DNA from: Heliocidaris erythrogramma
Lineage: Eukaryota; Echinodermata; Echinoidea; Camarodonta; Echinometridae
Assembly (NCBI GenBank): GCA_025617745.1
Contig: CM046858.1
Coordinates: 29,898,534-29,962,533, forward strand
DNA length: 64,000 nt
Direction: 5' to 3'
In this document: piece by piece, positions 34,616 to 45,739 of the stretch
Numbering within the stretch: position 1 is the stretch's first letter
Layout of the letters: each line of letters opens with the position of its first letter
Notes under the pieces: model-generated
Database searches by the model: none
Seen by the model: the letters and a program-made list of their open reading frames with translations, nothing else
Told to the model about the DNA's origin: nothing
Translations under genes and position numbers: made by a program

Positions 34616-35125
34616 TTAGACTGAATTATAAATTATGTACATGATATTGTTTATTATTTGTCTCATTTGAAATGCCTGAAATTCGTGTACAATTTAAATT
34701 TGTGAGTTTAGGCTTGACAAAAGGTCTGAAGGTTAAGACTACAAACATTTACTGCTTTGAAAAAATCAAAACAAAACAAAACAAAACAAAATCATAGTAC
34801 AGTATGATTCTGATTTGAGAATCGATTTGTATGCAAATAAAGGCAATTCAAACATCAAAATGGAAACGTATGAAATTCCTTTTCACTGAAAGAGAAAAAT
34901 TTCTTTATAGTACACATGCAGTAAGTTTGTCATACCCATTCAAGTCAATGGCTGATTATTTATGCACGTTGAAGCCAAATTTGCTTCTATTTATCAAGCC
35001 CTTTGTAAATGTATACACTGCATAAAGGATATTTAACAGTTGGATTATTTTTATCATGAAAGATGTTTTGAAATTGATATCAAATTGATGGGATCATTTG
35101 TACATCAATGTATTGTTCAGTATTT
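34616..35125. other. no gene recognised
   Basis: AT-rich remainder of the BEL/Pao interior with an (AAAAC)n run near 34768. Nothing supportable. Confidence 0.5.
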
Positions 35126-35283
35126 CGCAATAGGGCACAGAGGTCAGTATTTTATATAATTTAATGTTTACTTGCAATTAAGTTGGTGTTATGTAAAGGA
35201 TTATGAAGATTGATATGGATATAAAACCAAGTCTGCTTGTACGTAGATGATACGTTCATGTTCATGTAGATTACCCACGTAGT

Positions 35284-35519
35284 CACTATGAACATGACGA
35301 ACAAAGAAGCGGACAATTTATGCTGCTCCTCATTGTACCCTTCACAATTGCTCTGGTTAACAAAAGAACATCCATTCATTGCTATCCTGTAAAAATATGT
35401 AGAACAGGTGTCACATAATAGCAGTGAAGGGATGTCCTTTTGTTTACTAGAGCTATTGTGGAGGGTACAATGAGGAGCTGCATAAATTTTCCGCTCTCTT
35501 TGTCACCGTGTTCATAGTG
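35284..35519. mobile_element. CACTA-type MITE
   Basis: A 236-bp element with ends CACTATGAACA / TGTTCATAGTG-type and inverted arms of about 75 bp. It is flanked by AGT on both sides (35281-35283, 35520-35522). The sister LTR has one AGT at 31174-31176, so the 3-bp target duplication is shown directly. CACTA ends and a 2-3 bp duplication fit the EnSpm/CACTA superfamily. Confidence 0.85.
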
Positions 35520-36353
35520 AGTGTACGACTGTTGGAATTTTCATTAGAATCAGTTATGAAATGTACAAGATGAATAGTAAGAAATTAATGATGTGAAATG
35601 CGTGAAATGCATGAAATTATGACAGTATGAGACAGATTTCATTTATCAAAGATATAATAAGTTCGTGAAGAATGCGACTAAATTTAGAGAAATTTCAGAC
35701 AAATGTGAAGATTTCTGACTGGTAAAAAGGATTTGTATTTACTACGTAGAAAGGCATAGGTTGGATACTGAGAATGTAATTTTCTAATATTATCTGAAGT
35801 TGATTTAATTTAGATAGACTGGCAAGTTTATAGGATTCGTTATGAGCCTTTTGACCTGTGTGACATAAGTTTGATAATAACCGAGCCGTGTAATATGTCA
35901 GGTTTATTTTCCAAGATTATTTGAATAGATCATTCTGTGATCGATCAGTGCCGTAATCGATTCATAATTATTTCCTATTTTGGGCAATTGTATTGAAGCA
36001 TTGCAGTTTGAGTTCAGATTCATTTGCATATGTACTTATTATTCTTACAATTTTGTCTTTGTCATACAGTTTTCACGGAGTTGAAGGATACAAATGATAC
36101 AAAATTCCATTGATTTAGATTTTTGTGCTATTGGTATCACTGAAACTTGGCTTTAAAAAAATGACCCTGATTATCAAATTGATGGCTACACATTTATAGG
36201 TAACTCCCGCCAGGGCCGTAGAGGGGGTGGAGTGGGAGCTTTCATTCGGAATGATTTTAACTTTGTACATAGAATTCAATTTGATGTTTTTTCTGAATCT
36301 GTTGAATCAATTTGTATAGAAATTAAGTCTTGCCCTAAAAATATTTTATTTAA

Positions 36354-37290
36354 AGTAGAACACTCAAGAAAATCACAAATATGGCAATTAATGTATCACT
36401 AGAAATTGGGAAGCTTACAGATGGCAATCGTATAAGTTTTATGTCAACTGCGTATATGATGATTATAAAAACAACATAAATAAAAGCTCTTCTCAGCATG
36501 TGGAATATCCGAGGATTCGCCAGAAATATAGCGATGTTTTGATGTCGTCATACGAGGGATCGATCCTGCTTAAGCAGACGACGTCCTATAATGAATGAAC
36601 GTAATTGCAATGCAATTATTTATCAAATTATAAAGAGTTTGGTACATTTAAACATGACCTTATTTCACACCATTCTAAAAGGGAAAGTGAACTGATTCTG
36701 ATAACTAAAACCGTTTGATTGTAAATACACAGGAGAAGGGTCAATGATCAATGAAATAAACCCCATTTTCAAATTGAAAAGCCCTGCGAATAATAGCTGG
36801 ATGGTATTCGTTCCCTCTTGAAACGCCGAACATGCCGCGGTGCAAGCAGCTGAAAATACAATGGCGTCTTATTTTGTTTACAAGACAGTGACTGATTCCT
36901 TTATTTTTTTAACGCTGCATTTTTCATCAAAATAATACCATACACGAAGTTAAGAGTGAGGCAACAGACTAACATTAAGACTGACGCTAGTCAAGTAAGA
37001 GAAATAAGTGAAGAGGAGATGACAAAACAGGCACTGAAAAATGTGTATAATGTTATGGGACATCGTCTGCTTAGACAGGACTCGCCCCTCTTGTGTCGTC
37101 ACACATCTCAGCAGCGTTCAAGGAGCTTTTCAGCTGCTATATCGGGGGCTGTATTTTACCGTTTTATAATTGATAATAATCATTAATTCAAATGTTTCCA
37201 AGCTTTAAATTTGGATAACCTTGTTTAATTTATGCCATCTATGCAATAATAAGTATTAAGCCAATATTTAAAATCATTAATTATTCTACT
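36354..37290 (+). mobile_element. TTAA element A, copy 2
   Basis: 937 bp, TTAA on both sides (36350-36353, 37291-37294), ends AGTAGAA and TTCTACT. It is a close direct copy of 2317-3230. The inner halves are inverted relatives. The right TTAA also serves as the left flank of element B. Confidence 0.8.
36956..37186 (+). CDS. short ORF conserved between the two copies of element A
   Basis: 76 codons from ATG: MRQQTNIKTDASQVREISEE, then KQALKNVYNVMGHRLLRQD. The same peptide frame is present in the other copy but stops after KNL. The opposite arm of the element encodes, on the minus strand, a related string (GRRLLKQDWSLVRRH at 2503-2547). I recognise no family. It may be a captured exon pair or mere by-product of the inverted arms; the protein-level status is unproven. 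Confidence 0.35.
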   Translation: MRQQTNIKTDASQVREISEEEMTKQALKNVYNVMGHRLLRQDSPLLCRHTSQQRSRSFSAAISGAVFYRFIIDNNH

Positions 37291-37465
37291 TTAAAGGTCC
37301 CCTTTTATGGAATTACAAAGGAACTTCATTTAATAGACTTTTCTACTGTGAATCCAGATCTGTCAATCATATTACCTGAATTCCATTCATTAATCTGTAA
37401 CCTTGAAAATAAAAAAATAACTGGGAACGCCCCTAAAAATTTTGGAAAATCGGTCCAGCGATCGA

Positions 37466-37483
37466 TGACGTCATGTGACGTCA
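37466..37483 (+). promoter_or_regulatory. double CRE-like palindrome upstream of the ballast gene
   Basis: TGACGTCA twice in 18 bp (37466-37473 and 37476-37483), about 145 bp before the ATG at 37627. CREB/ATF sites have this sequence. A single matching site lies at the other end of the element. Confidence 0.55.
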
Positions 37484-37539
37484 CCCACAGAACGCTCGAC
37501 TCACACAAGCTGGATCAGTATCGATGTGTGTGTGTTATG

Positions 37540-38860
37540 GCTATTGAGCTTTGTGTAGTTCCCTTCGACTTCGTGCCATTTCAGCCCTTCATTTTAGCTT
37601 TTTAAAGACAAAATCCTACATCAACGATGGCATCATCTTCTTCAGCCAGGACACTTATTCAGGATCAGATATATCTGATTTGGAGCATCAAGTCCCAGAA
37701 GAAATTGAAGAGGAATTAGGGGCCCGGCCGTATACTATGTTTGAGCCAGACATGTCGGATTCTGGGCAAGATTCTGATGATGACAGAGACGTCCCTGATT
37801 TTAATAACGGAGAGGATATCGACGGGAGACACAATTGGTAATTATTTTTTGATAATAAATTACCGATTAAAGTTTAATTCACGCATATCCACGTATTATG
37901 AATCTTGTTTACGCTTGCAAATTGCCCGAGAAGCTGAGCTGTTACTTCGCTGATCGAGGCAGTGAGCTCGATGTGCGCAGGGCCGGGGTACACCCCGCGC
38001 TGTTTGGTTGTTCGCCTGCTGACCCTGCCTGGGCTTGCGCTCGGGCAGTTTTACTGGTGCATGGGGTGGTAGCGTTTGATTCTAGTAAATTCTAACATTG
38101 ATATCCAGAAAACTCTTAGCTCTCCTGTTATCTTGCTTGTTTTCTTTGTGCTGCTACACTAAGTAAGTGTAGGTACCGTTATAGTTGACAATAGATATGA
38201 TCTTCTTCTTCTTCTTCTTCTTCTCCATCCAGGGTTTCATCCAGTGTGTCTGGAGCGGTATGTGATGGAAACTGCTTACTAGCTATCTGTATCGGCAGCA
38301 GTATGGCGGACAGGCAAGGCAGGATGCAACTGAAAATCAGTGAGTACACCATATTTTTTGTTCTAATCCTTACTGCAGTATTCCTGTATTATATAAAGCA
38401 GTTTGGATGCAATATGCCAATTTGGCTCCTTATTTAATATTACGATATTCTATAAAATAATGTTTTAGCCTTAATGTAAATAGAGGAAGCTTATTCTATT
38501 TGCAGTGTACATGTATTTTCTTGTCCTATGTGCAGATTAACGTTTGTTTCCTCTTTCCCCATCACAACATTTTACACTGCGATGTTGACAACTAAATTAT
38601 TAGCTAATCTTCTATTGTTTATTTGTGAAGTTCAAAGTAAAAGTTACCTCACTATCACCTACATCATAGACTACACTGTGCATTGTTTTGAAGTTGTCTA
38701 ATCATAGTTTCCTTTGTACTCTTAAAAAAAAAATCTTTTATAGGAAAGCCAGGCAGGGCATGACATGTTCCTCTCCCATCTTGTGCCGTGACAAGAATCC
38801 GTGCAGCATTTCCATCAGAACCATTGGCGGATCCAGGGGGCACAGCTGACTCGGTCCCCC
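37540..38860 (+). pseudogene. P2X7-ballast-like cysteine domain gene, degenerate
   Basis: Three exon-like pieces. (1) 37664-37839: SDISDLEHQVPEEIEEE, then ARPYTMFEPDMSDSGQDSDD and HNW, followed by a GTAATT donor; the RPY.FEP plus acidic tract opens many ballast-type proteins. (2) About 38232-38334: FHPVCLERYVMETAY, then with a frameshift SYLYRQQYGGQ, donor GTGAGT. (3) 38744-38860: HVPLPSCAVTRIRAAFPSEP. The VCL...V..TAY..YRQQYG and PSCAV..IR..FP blocks are the signature of the zinc-binding C-terminal ballast of P2X7 and its many stand-alone invertebrate relatives (often named P2X purinoceptor 7-like). The WCTCG.C segment was not found. No channel part exists here. Frameshifts make it inactive. 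Confidence 0.7.
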
Positions 38861-39105
38861 CGCCCTTTGGAAGAGAAGTATGATTTTTTTTGTTGCTTGT
38901 CAGGGAATTATGGAGGGGAAACTAGACTCCAATAACCCCTTATTGAGCGATTTTTGAAGGTTTAGCGAATTTCTTTTTTGCCCCCCCCCCCCCCCCCTCA
39001 CTGAGGGACTTTTCGAGAAGCTGACGAGACCAGAAAAATACGGGTCTACCTTTTGACAAACTTTCATTTTTGTGCCCCCTCTTTTACTCAATCCTGGATC
39101 AGAAC
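38824..39105. repeat. GGCGGATCCAGGGGG-bounded repeat with poly-C
   Basis: Starts TTGGCGGATCCAGGGGG, ends CTCAATCCTGGATC, with a C run at 38983-38997. It is related to 110-290 and in its ends to 2051-2205. It overlaps the last ballast-like piece, whose reading degenerates here. Confidence 0.45.
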
Positions 39106-40500
39106 AGAACAGGGGCTTAGAAGAGGCATAGACCTACATACAATTTTGCTGTTTTTCCCCCACCTTGTCAAGATCTATGTTTACAGAAAAATATATGTTT
39201 TACTTCCACCTTATTACTGAGATTGTTATTACTGTTCTAAGATAGATTTTCAAAGATATTTTTTTTTAATTGGAAATATTCCCTGCATTTTACCTCTTTA
39301 GGGTATTTTCTTTTCAAAGTTTACTGTATGTATATATATTTTTTTAACCTTTGCAAAAAAATCAAAAGGGAGGGCAGCTCTGTGGAACTTTAATTTAAGC
39401 TATGCAACCATTATTCTCATACTTTTTTTTTACTGGGGCTTGGATATGACATGCACAAATCTCAACATTAAGCAAAGGTGATAGTAGAATTGAACATTTT
39501 AAAAATATTTATGTATCAGAACTGTTGTTCCATCAGTGTAAACATCTCCACAAAGTCATTATTTGAAAGAAAAAAATATTCAGTACTAATGACTGGCAAA
39601 CATCTTTTATTTAATCGGGTCATTCATGTGATCATCATTATTGTTGCTTCACATCATATTTCTTTTCAAATTGACATTATTTTTTCTACAGATTTTTTTT
39701 TTCTTCTTTCATTTGATTTATTGTATTTATTATTATGTACTGATATATGTTGGTCTAGTTGTTAACTTGATAATGCTTAGATAGCATATACATTTATCCT
39801 GTATATAACTGTTTATAAGAAATGTTAAAAATGCTAGTACGTCATATCTTTTCATGATATTTAATTCCTATACATGGATATCAGTTTTCCTGAAAGTTGG
39901 GTTTATTACATGAGGGTGTGCTACACTGTGACAATGTGGTAAAAATGTTATTGCTGTTTTTGCTTCAAGTATCAGAGGAAAAGAGTAGTCTAGAAGGCTT
40001 ATTTTGAATTGAATATTCATTTTCACTGTCAGAAATAAAATTGGAATTGGGTAACTGAGTTCACATCTAAGTATTTGCCCAGAGCATTTTTTGTAATGGA
40101 TGTTGTAAAGATGCATGTATCTCAGTCAAGAATGATAACTCTGTTGTTAATGGCATATGAGGTCTGTTATTTTTTACGGCATTTGTTGTTTAATTTGTTA
40201 ATGAAACACACTTTGGAAGCTAATCAGTTTTGTTTGTTTTGTTTTGTTATGTTTGCTTTTTTGGGGGGTGGGGGTGGGCATTCTCCTATTGAATTTTTGA
40301 TGTTCAATTGTAAGACAACCATTTCCTGGATACATCTATATCTACATTTCTCCAGAAGTAATAATATATTTCAAATCAATTGAATATTTTTGTCATCTCT
40401 GGAAGAGCTCAAACACATTTACTATGCAAGGCTTGTCGTGAATGAAACTAACAATTGAAAAGAAAGGTGTGAGTGCGTGAATGAGATCAAAACCAACAAT
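39106..40500. other. interior of element B, nothing recognised
   Basis: AT-rich, no motif of a DDE transposase seen in any frame. ORFs below 105 codons show no family features. Confidence 0.45.
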
Positions 40501-40519
40501 TGGCAGAATGGAAAAAGAA

Positions 40520-41005
40520 AAAAAAAAGAGATAAAGTTGAGAGGAGATGTGTGTAATTGGAGAATATTGGGCAAAAAGAAGGAGAAAGGGAGACAGAAAG
40601 CACAAGAGAAGAAATAGTGAAAAAAGAGGGAATCACTGGGGGAAAAAGGGAGAGATAAAAAAGTTGAGGGAAGATGTGTGAAAGTGGAGAATTTTGGCAT
40701 AAAGAGGGAGAAATGGAGGGAAAAGCACAAGGGAAGAAATAGAGAGAGAGGGAATCATTGGGGGGAAAAGGGAGAGATAAAAAAGTTGAGGGAAGATGTG
40801 TGAAAGCGGAGAATTTTGGGCATAAAGGTTGAGAATTTTGGGCATAAAGAGGGAGAAATAGAGAGGGAATCATTGGGGGAAAAAAGAGATAAAAAGTTGA
40901 GGGAAGATGTGTGTAAGTGGAGAATTTTGGGCATAAAGAGGGAGAAAGGGAGGGAAAGCACAAGAGAAGAAAAGGTGAAAGAGAGAGAGGGAATCATTGG
41001 AAAGC
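40520..41005. repeat. purine-rich minisatellite
   Basis: Four to five diverged units of about 115-130 bp, each with GAGAATTTTGGGCATAAAG, GGGAATCATTGGGGG and AAGTTGAGGGAAGATGTGTG. The long minus-strand ORFs here (70-158 codons) are products of the repeat. Confidence 0.85.
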
Positions 41006-41528
41006 AGATTTTCTGTCAAATGAACTACATGTATAAGGTAGAGAAGTAGGAATCAACCTGTAACTGTGATGTATACCCCTTTTTCCTGCCGAAGGAGGTG
41101 GGGGGGGGGGGGGGGGGGGGGTTGTAGGTTGAAAATTGCCCGTTACACTTTCACTACATTCAGGGTGGTAACAAAAATCAATATATTATACGGTGGAAAC
41201 TTAGTATAACGAGGTCCTTGGGACTATTAAAATTACCTGGTTAAATCCAGAATCTCGTTACATCAGTTTAAAAATAAAAGAATATAAAAAGTTGAGACCA
41301 AAATATTGCCTTGTTATATCAGGAATACTGTTGTATCAGACCTCTTTATACTGAGTTTCCACTCTACCATGATAAACATTTTTATAACACTCTTTATGGA
41401 GAAAGATCTTTTTCTTCATCAAGAACAAAAAAAATCATTTTTAATAGTAAAGACCAATTGAGAGAGGTGCTTGTGAGGTAAAGCTCAGAGTCGCCAAATT
41501 TCATATTATTGATACATGTATGATCAAA

Positions 41529-41778
41529 CTTGTTTCAGGGACGGCCTCTTCTTGATGCCATACGCAGCCCCGTGCTATCGACGAAGTCCTCCGCACAAAA
41601 GTGCTCGGAGCACACAACACTGTGCTCACTCGGCCCCTTCCAATGGGCGCGAGTTAATTTTACTTTTGCGGTCCATTTCCTTCTTATATTTGGGTCTTTA
41701 GGGAATAAATGTAGACTGACACCCTCCTTTGTGGTGTTACTGCAACCTGCAACAACGCAGCGTTGCGGCATACTTCGC
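41529..41778 (-). CDS. THAP zinc-finger exon in element B
   Basis: From ATG at 41778: MPQRCVVAGCSNTTKEGVSL, HLFPKDPNIRRKW, then HSVVCSEHFCAEDF. The C-x4-C ... W ... C-x2-H zinc ligands and the FP motif are those of a THAP domain, a DNA-binding module of P-element and Kolobok transposases and of host THAP proteins. After STG the frame shifts by one base and goes on GIKKRPSLKQ, the start of the usual domain end, then a possible intron. It is convergent with the ballast-like gene. Most likely the N terminus of a lost transposase or an accessory DNA-binding protein. Confidence 0.88.
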
Positions 41779-41877
41779 TTTAGAGGTGGTTTTCGAGGTG
41801 GTGTACACAACAAGAAGTTAGTTTGCACATGTACTACATAGGCAATATTGTAAACAAGCATCGGCAATGTCGGTTTG

Positions 41878-41885
41878 TGACGTCA
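41878..41885 (-). promoter_or_regulatory. CRE-like palindrome upstream of the THAP exon
   Basis: TGACGTCA about 100 bp upstream of the THAP ATG on the minus strand. It mirrors the double site at 37466-37483. Confidence 0.5.
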
Positions 41886-42092
41886 CACGTCAATCATGCT
41901 CGCGGAACGAGAATTCGGGGTTTAAAAGGGGGCGGAGCTTAGCAGACTGTTTTGGACATGAATACCTGGGGGAAATATTATTTTAAAAATATCTTGATAC
42001 GTATTTATTGCAAACGGATGTGATTTTTCAATTTAGATGAGATGCATGTACAAAATACCAAGAATTATAATTTCATGACAGGGGACCTTTAA

Positions 42093-44594
42093 TGTTATTT
42101 ATAGACCACCTAACTCACCCCTGACTAATTTTATTGAATCCTTGAATATTATTTTAGAAAATGTAAATAGTGAAAATAGATTATTGTATTTCATTGGAGA
42201 TTTTAATCTTAATTTATATAATGCTGAATCTTGCCCGTATATTAAAGATTTTTTAGATGCATTTATGACAAAGTCTGTTTATCCTATCATTCATTATCCA
42301 ACCAGAGTTACGGATCAAACTGCAACATTGATTGATAATATTTTCACAAATGATTTGAATGATGTATCATGTGGTATTTTCCTTGTTGATATTAGTGACC
42401 ATTTCCCTATTTTTTGTATACACTCTAAAATTATTATAGCTAACAAAAATAAAAAAATAATTAAACGTGTGGTAAATGATCGAAATATTCAAGATTTTAC
42501 GAATAAATTGAAGAATGTCGTTTGGCATATAGTTGATGATGATCCAAATTCTACTTATAATAATTTTTTGCATCAGTTTTGGCAAGTTTATGATGATTGT
42601 TTCCCAAAGGTTGAAATAAAAAATAAATCAAGGAAAGATAAGCCATGGTTTAATTTAGACTTGCGTAAAATGTGTAATAAAAAGTTTTTATTATATAAGA
42701 AATATATTAGAAACCCAACTGAATATAGAGAGCGGACGTATAAATCATTTCGTAATAAAGTAAATAATGAAATTAAACGTATTAAAAGGGAATATTTTAA
42801 AAATAAATTTTTTGAAGTTAAGTCAAATTTAAAAAGAACTTGGAAAATTATAAACAACGCTTTGGGTAATAAAAGAAAGGAAAAAAATATCGGAAATATC
42901 AATGTTAACGATAAAATTATTACTAATGATTTCACCAAAGCACAAACATTCAATAAATATTTTGTTGAGATTGGTTCTTCATTAAGTAAAAATATACAGT
43001 GCAATAGCTCTGGCAATAATTTTGTGCAATACTTAAAACATAATATTTATACTGCATTTTTTAATCCCATCACCCCTGGTGAAATAATAAATATTACTTG
43101 CAAGTTTGATAATAAATCTAGTGCAGGTTTCGATGAAGTAGATATTTCAATTGTTCAAAAGGTCATACATATTATTTGTCACCCTCTGTGCAATATATTT
43201 ATCTCTGTTTTATCTGTTGGTGTATTTCCTGATCAATTAAAGATTGGTAAAGTTGTTCCGGTTTTTAAAAATGGATCTCCGTCTAATATTTCAAATTATC
43301 GACCTATATCAGTGTTACCAGTGTTCTCAAAAATTCTTGAAAAATGTATATATAATCGCCTTTTATATTTTTTGGATAAACATGACATTATTTGTAAATC
43401 CCAGTATGGTTTCCGTCCCGGGCGCTCCACATCCTCTGCATTAGCTGATTTAGTTTGTAAAGTCTCAACTGCTTTTAATTCTAAAGAAATATTATTTGGA
43501 TTATTTTTGGATTTGAGTAAGGCATTCGATACTTTAGACCATTCTATTCTTTTATATAAGTTAGTAAATTATGGTATTCGTGGTGTCCTCTTAGATTTAT
43601 TCGAAAGTTATTTATTGAATCGTAAACAGTATGTGTTAATTAATAATGTTACGTCTGAATTAGAAACAGCAGGATGTGGAGTGCCCCAGGGGTCCATTCT
43701 GGGACCATTATTGTTTCTTATCTATATTAATGATGTATGCAATATTTCTGATGTATTACAATTTATTTTGTATGCTGATGATACAAGTGTTTTTATGTCT
43801 GATGTAAATATTAATAATTTAATAATCAATTTCAATTTTGAGTTACGCAAATTATCACAATGGCTTGTTGTAAATAAATTGATTTTAAATCTTAAAAAAA
43901 CTCAGTATATGATATTTACCGACAAGAAAATTAATTATAATAATGTTATTATTGAAATGAATGGTACTAAAATAAATAATGCTACATCTATTAAATTTCT
44001 TGGAGTGATTGTGGACTGTAAAATGTTATGGCATGAACATGTAAATGAAGTTTGTAGCAAAGTTTCTAAATGTATTGGCGTACTTTATAAATTGAAATAT
44101 TTTCCACGTAATATTTTATTAATGATTTACAACGCTATAATTTCACCTTATTTAAATTACTGTAACATTGCATGGGCCAATTCTAGAAATTACTCAATGA
44201 TGAGACTATTCTTGTTACAAAAGAAAGCCGTGAGAATAGTTTATCATGCCAATTATCTTGCCCATTCCACACCAATTTTTACTGAATTAAAGTTATTGAA
44301 TATTTTTGATATAATTATAATATTGCAGTATTTATGTTTTTAGTTTTTAATAAAATAGTACCATCTAGTCTTTCAACATGTTTTAAATTGAATTCTGAAG
44401 TACATTCATATAATATGCGAAAGCCATTAGATTTTCACTTGCCATTTGAGAGAACCAATATTGGTATCAAATCTATATTCTTTAAGGGTCCTAAAATTTG
44501 GAACGAAATACCTGATGAAATTAAATTAAGTGTATCACTCAATGCTTTTCAACGATTATTTAAAAACTCGTTATACAATTTGCAATGTTCATGA
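42093..44594 (+). CDS. LINE endonuclease end and reverse transcriptase
   Basis: Open from 42093 to 44340, then a one-base frameshift to the frame ending at 44594. Blocks: FIGDFNLNLY and ISDHFPIFC (endonuclease end), KVVPVFKNGSPSNISNYRPI, YGFRPGRSTSSAL, GLFLDLSKAFDTLDHSIL, CGVPQGSILGPLLFLIY, FILYADDTSVF (YADD catalytic box), FLGVIVDCKM. The C-terminal FKGPKIWNEIPDEIK is in the shifted frame. This is a CR1/L2-group RT with strongly AT-biased codons. Only one RT frameshift is seen, but the gene is cut from its start by the TTAA elements. Confidence 0.9.
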
Positions 44595-44962
44595 GATTCT
44601 TTTCAGGCTTTTCTTCAGCTTATGTTATGTGTAGGGTTTGTCTAGGTATATTAATTTGTTTGTATTTGTATTATCATCCGTACATATTTATATTCTTTTA
44701 ATATCATAAGTTATTGATCCAATTGTTATTTTTCATTAGGTGGCAGCACTTTATAAGACCTGTTTCTTTTTAAGCTGTCTCCACATTCCTATATTAATAT
44801 TTTGTTTTACTTTGTATATTTATGTGTTTTTATGAATGAATGGAATAAAAATTAAATTGAATTGAAATTGAAATATGGCAAATAAAGAAAACGGACAACT
44901 CCAGTCGAGACTTGTGTCTTTTTTAAATCATGAGGGTTTATAGTGGCTCTGCCACATCTACA

Positions 44963-45640
44963 GCGACCAAGGTGCCCCTAGGGTCGACGCCCGTAATCGA
45001 CGAGCCCTTCCATCGCGTAGCTGTTGACCTGGTAGGCCCAATCACGCCAGTCTCTTCCAAAGGAAATCGGTACATTCTCACACTGGTCGACTACGCTACA
45101 CGATATCCAGAGGCAGTGCCCCTCAGAAATATCGACACTGCCACGGTAGCTGAAGCACTGATGAGTATCTTCTCGAGAGTTGGACTTCCGAAGGAAATGC
45201 TCAATGATAGAGGGTCTCAGTTCACTTCAGGAGTCATGAAGGAGGTCAGCCGACTGCTTTTTTTACAGCACGTCACGACGACCCCATACCATCCTCAATG
45301 CAACGGACTTGTTGAGAGGTTTAATGGGACCCCGAAGAGAATGCTCATCAAGATGTGTGAAGAGCCCCCTACAGATTGGGACCGCTACATCGACTCTCTG
45401 TTTGCCTACCGGGAGACGCCTCAAGATAGCACTGGCTTTGCTCCTTTCGAGTTGCTGTACGGACGAGTGGTTAGGGGACCACTGATGATTCTCCAAGAGT
45501 TGTGGACAAGGAATATTCAACATCCGGAAACCAAGACCACGTATCAGTTCGTTTTGGATTTTAGATTACAAGGTTGATCTAGGTACGAGAGTCACTACTT
45601 TTCATGCCAATCTCTTGAAGCAGTACCTGCGACGTGAAGA
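44963..45640 (+). pseudogene. Ty3/gypsy (gmr1-like) integrase core
   Basis: Continues the protein broken at 30882. Core: TKVPLGSTPVIDEPFHRVAV, DLVGPI (first D), ILTLVDYATRYPEAV, LNDRGSQFTS (second D), TTPYHPQCNGLVERFNG (E). All three DDE residues are present. The long frame ends at 45577; a neighbouring frame then reads LGTRVTTFHANLLKQYLRRE, the integrase C-terminal part. An RT follows downstream in the same direction, the reverse of the usual gypsy order. Confidence 0.92.
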
Positions 45641-45739
45641 TGAGGAACCAAGCCAGGGTAATACTGGAGCGGTGATGGAATTAGCTGCGACATCGGTTAT
45701 CGAAGAGGAAGATGACCTCGAGGTTAGAAGGAGGTCAAG

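Larger units (their letters stand above)
37295..42088. mobile_element. Kolobok/T2-like TTAA element B with ballast-domain and THAP genes
   Basis: 4,794 bp between TTAA (37291-37294) and TTAA (42089-42092). Ends AGGTCCCCTTTTATGGAATT and, inverted, AGGTCCCCTGTCATGAAATT. Kolobok transposons have TTAA duplications and THAP-bearing transposases, and T2 MITEs start TTAAAGGRR, which this nearly matches. Inside: a plus-strand degenerate gene for a P2X7-ballast-like domain, a purine-rich minisatellite, and a minus-strand THAP exon, both genes pointing inward. No DDE transposase core was recognised, so the copy is decayed. Confidence 0.75.
36101..44871 (+). mobile_element. CR1/L2-group LINE, 5'-truncated and split by TTAA elements
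   Basis: Starts within the endonuclease: ITETWL and RRGGGVGAFIRNDF (36101-36350, one stop). It is interrupted at a TTAA by 5.7 kb of other elements and resumes at 42093 with VIYRPPNSPLTNF. It ends with a (AAATTG)n-like tail at about 44850-44871 inside the LTR. Codons are far more AT-rich than in the CR1 at 15.8 kb. Confidence 0.85.
30883..44962 (+). mobile_element. BEL/Pao-like LTR retrotransposon, deleted and secondarily invaded
   Basis: Starts TGTT and ends TACA. It interrupts a gypsy integrase and is flanked by GTGAC (30878-30882) and GCGAC (44963-44967), a 5-bp target duplication with one mismatch. Contents: 5' LTR, gag with a DUF1759-like region, a large deletion removing protease, RT and RNase H, the start of the integrase, a palindromic insert, and a 3' LTR broken by a CACTA MITE and a LINE. 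Strand is taken from gag. Confidence 0.75.
35126..44962 (+). repeat. 3' LTR of the BEL/Pao-like element, split
   Basis: Pieces 35126-36100 and 44872-44962 match 31016-31832 in order. Between them lies a LINE (36101-44871); inside the first piece lies a 236-bp MITE. The 5' LTR serves as the empty-site reference for both insertions. Confidence 0.8.

Noticed and set aside
37540-38860. A complete P2X purinoceptor gene
   Set aside because: No transmembrane or ATP-binding ectodomain sequence; only ballast-type blocks are present.
40393-41049. Several minus-strand ORFs rich in F, S, P and L
   Set aside because: They follow a purine-rich minisatellite; composition is imposed by the repeat.
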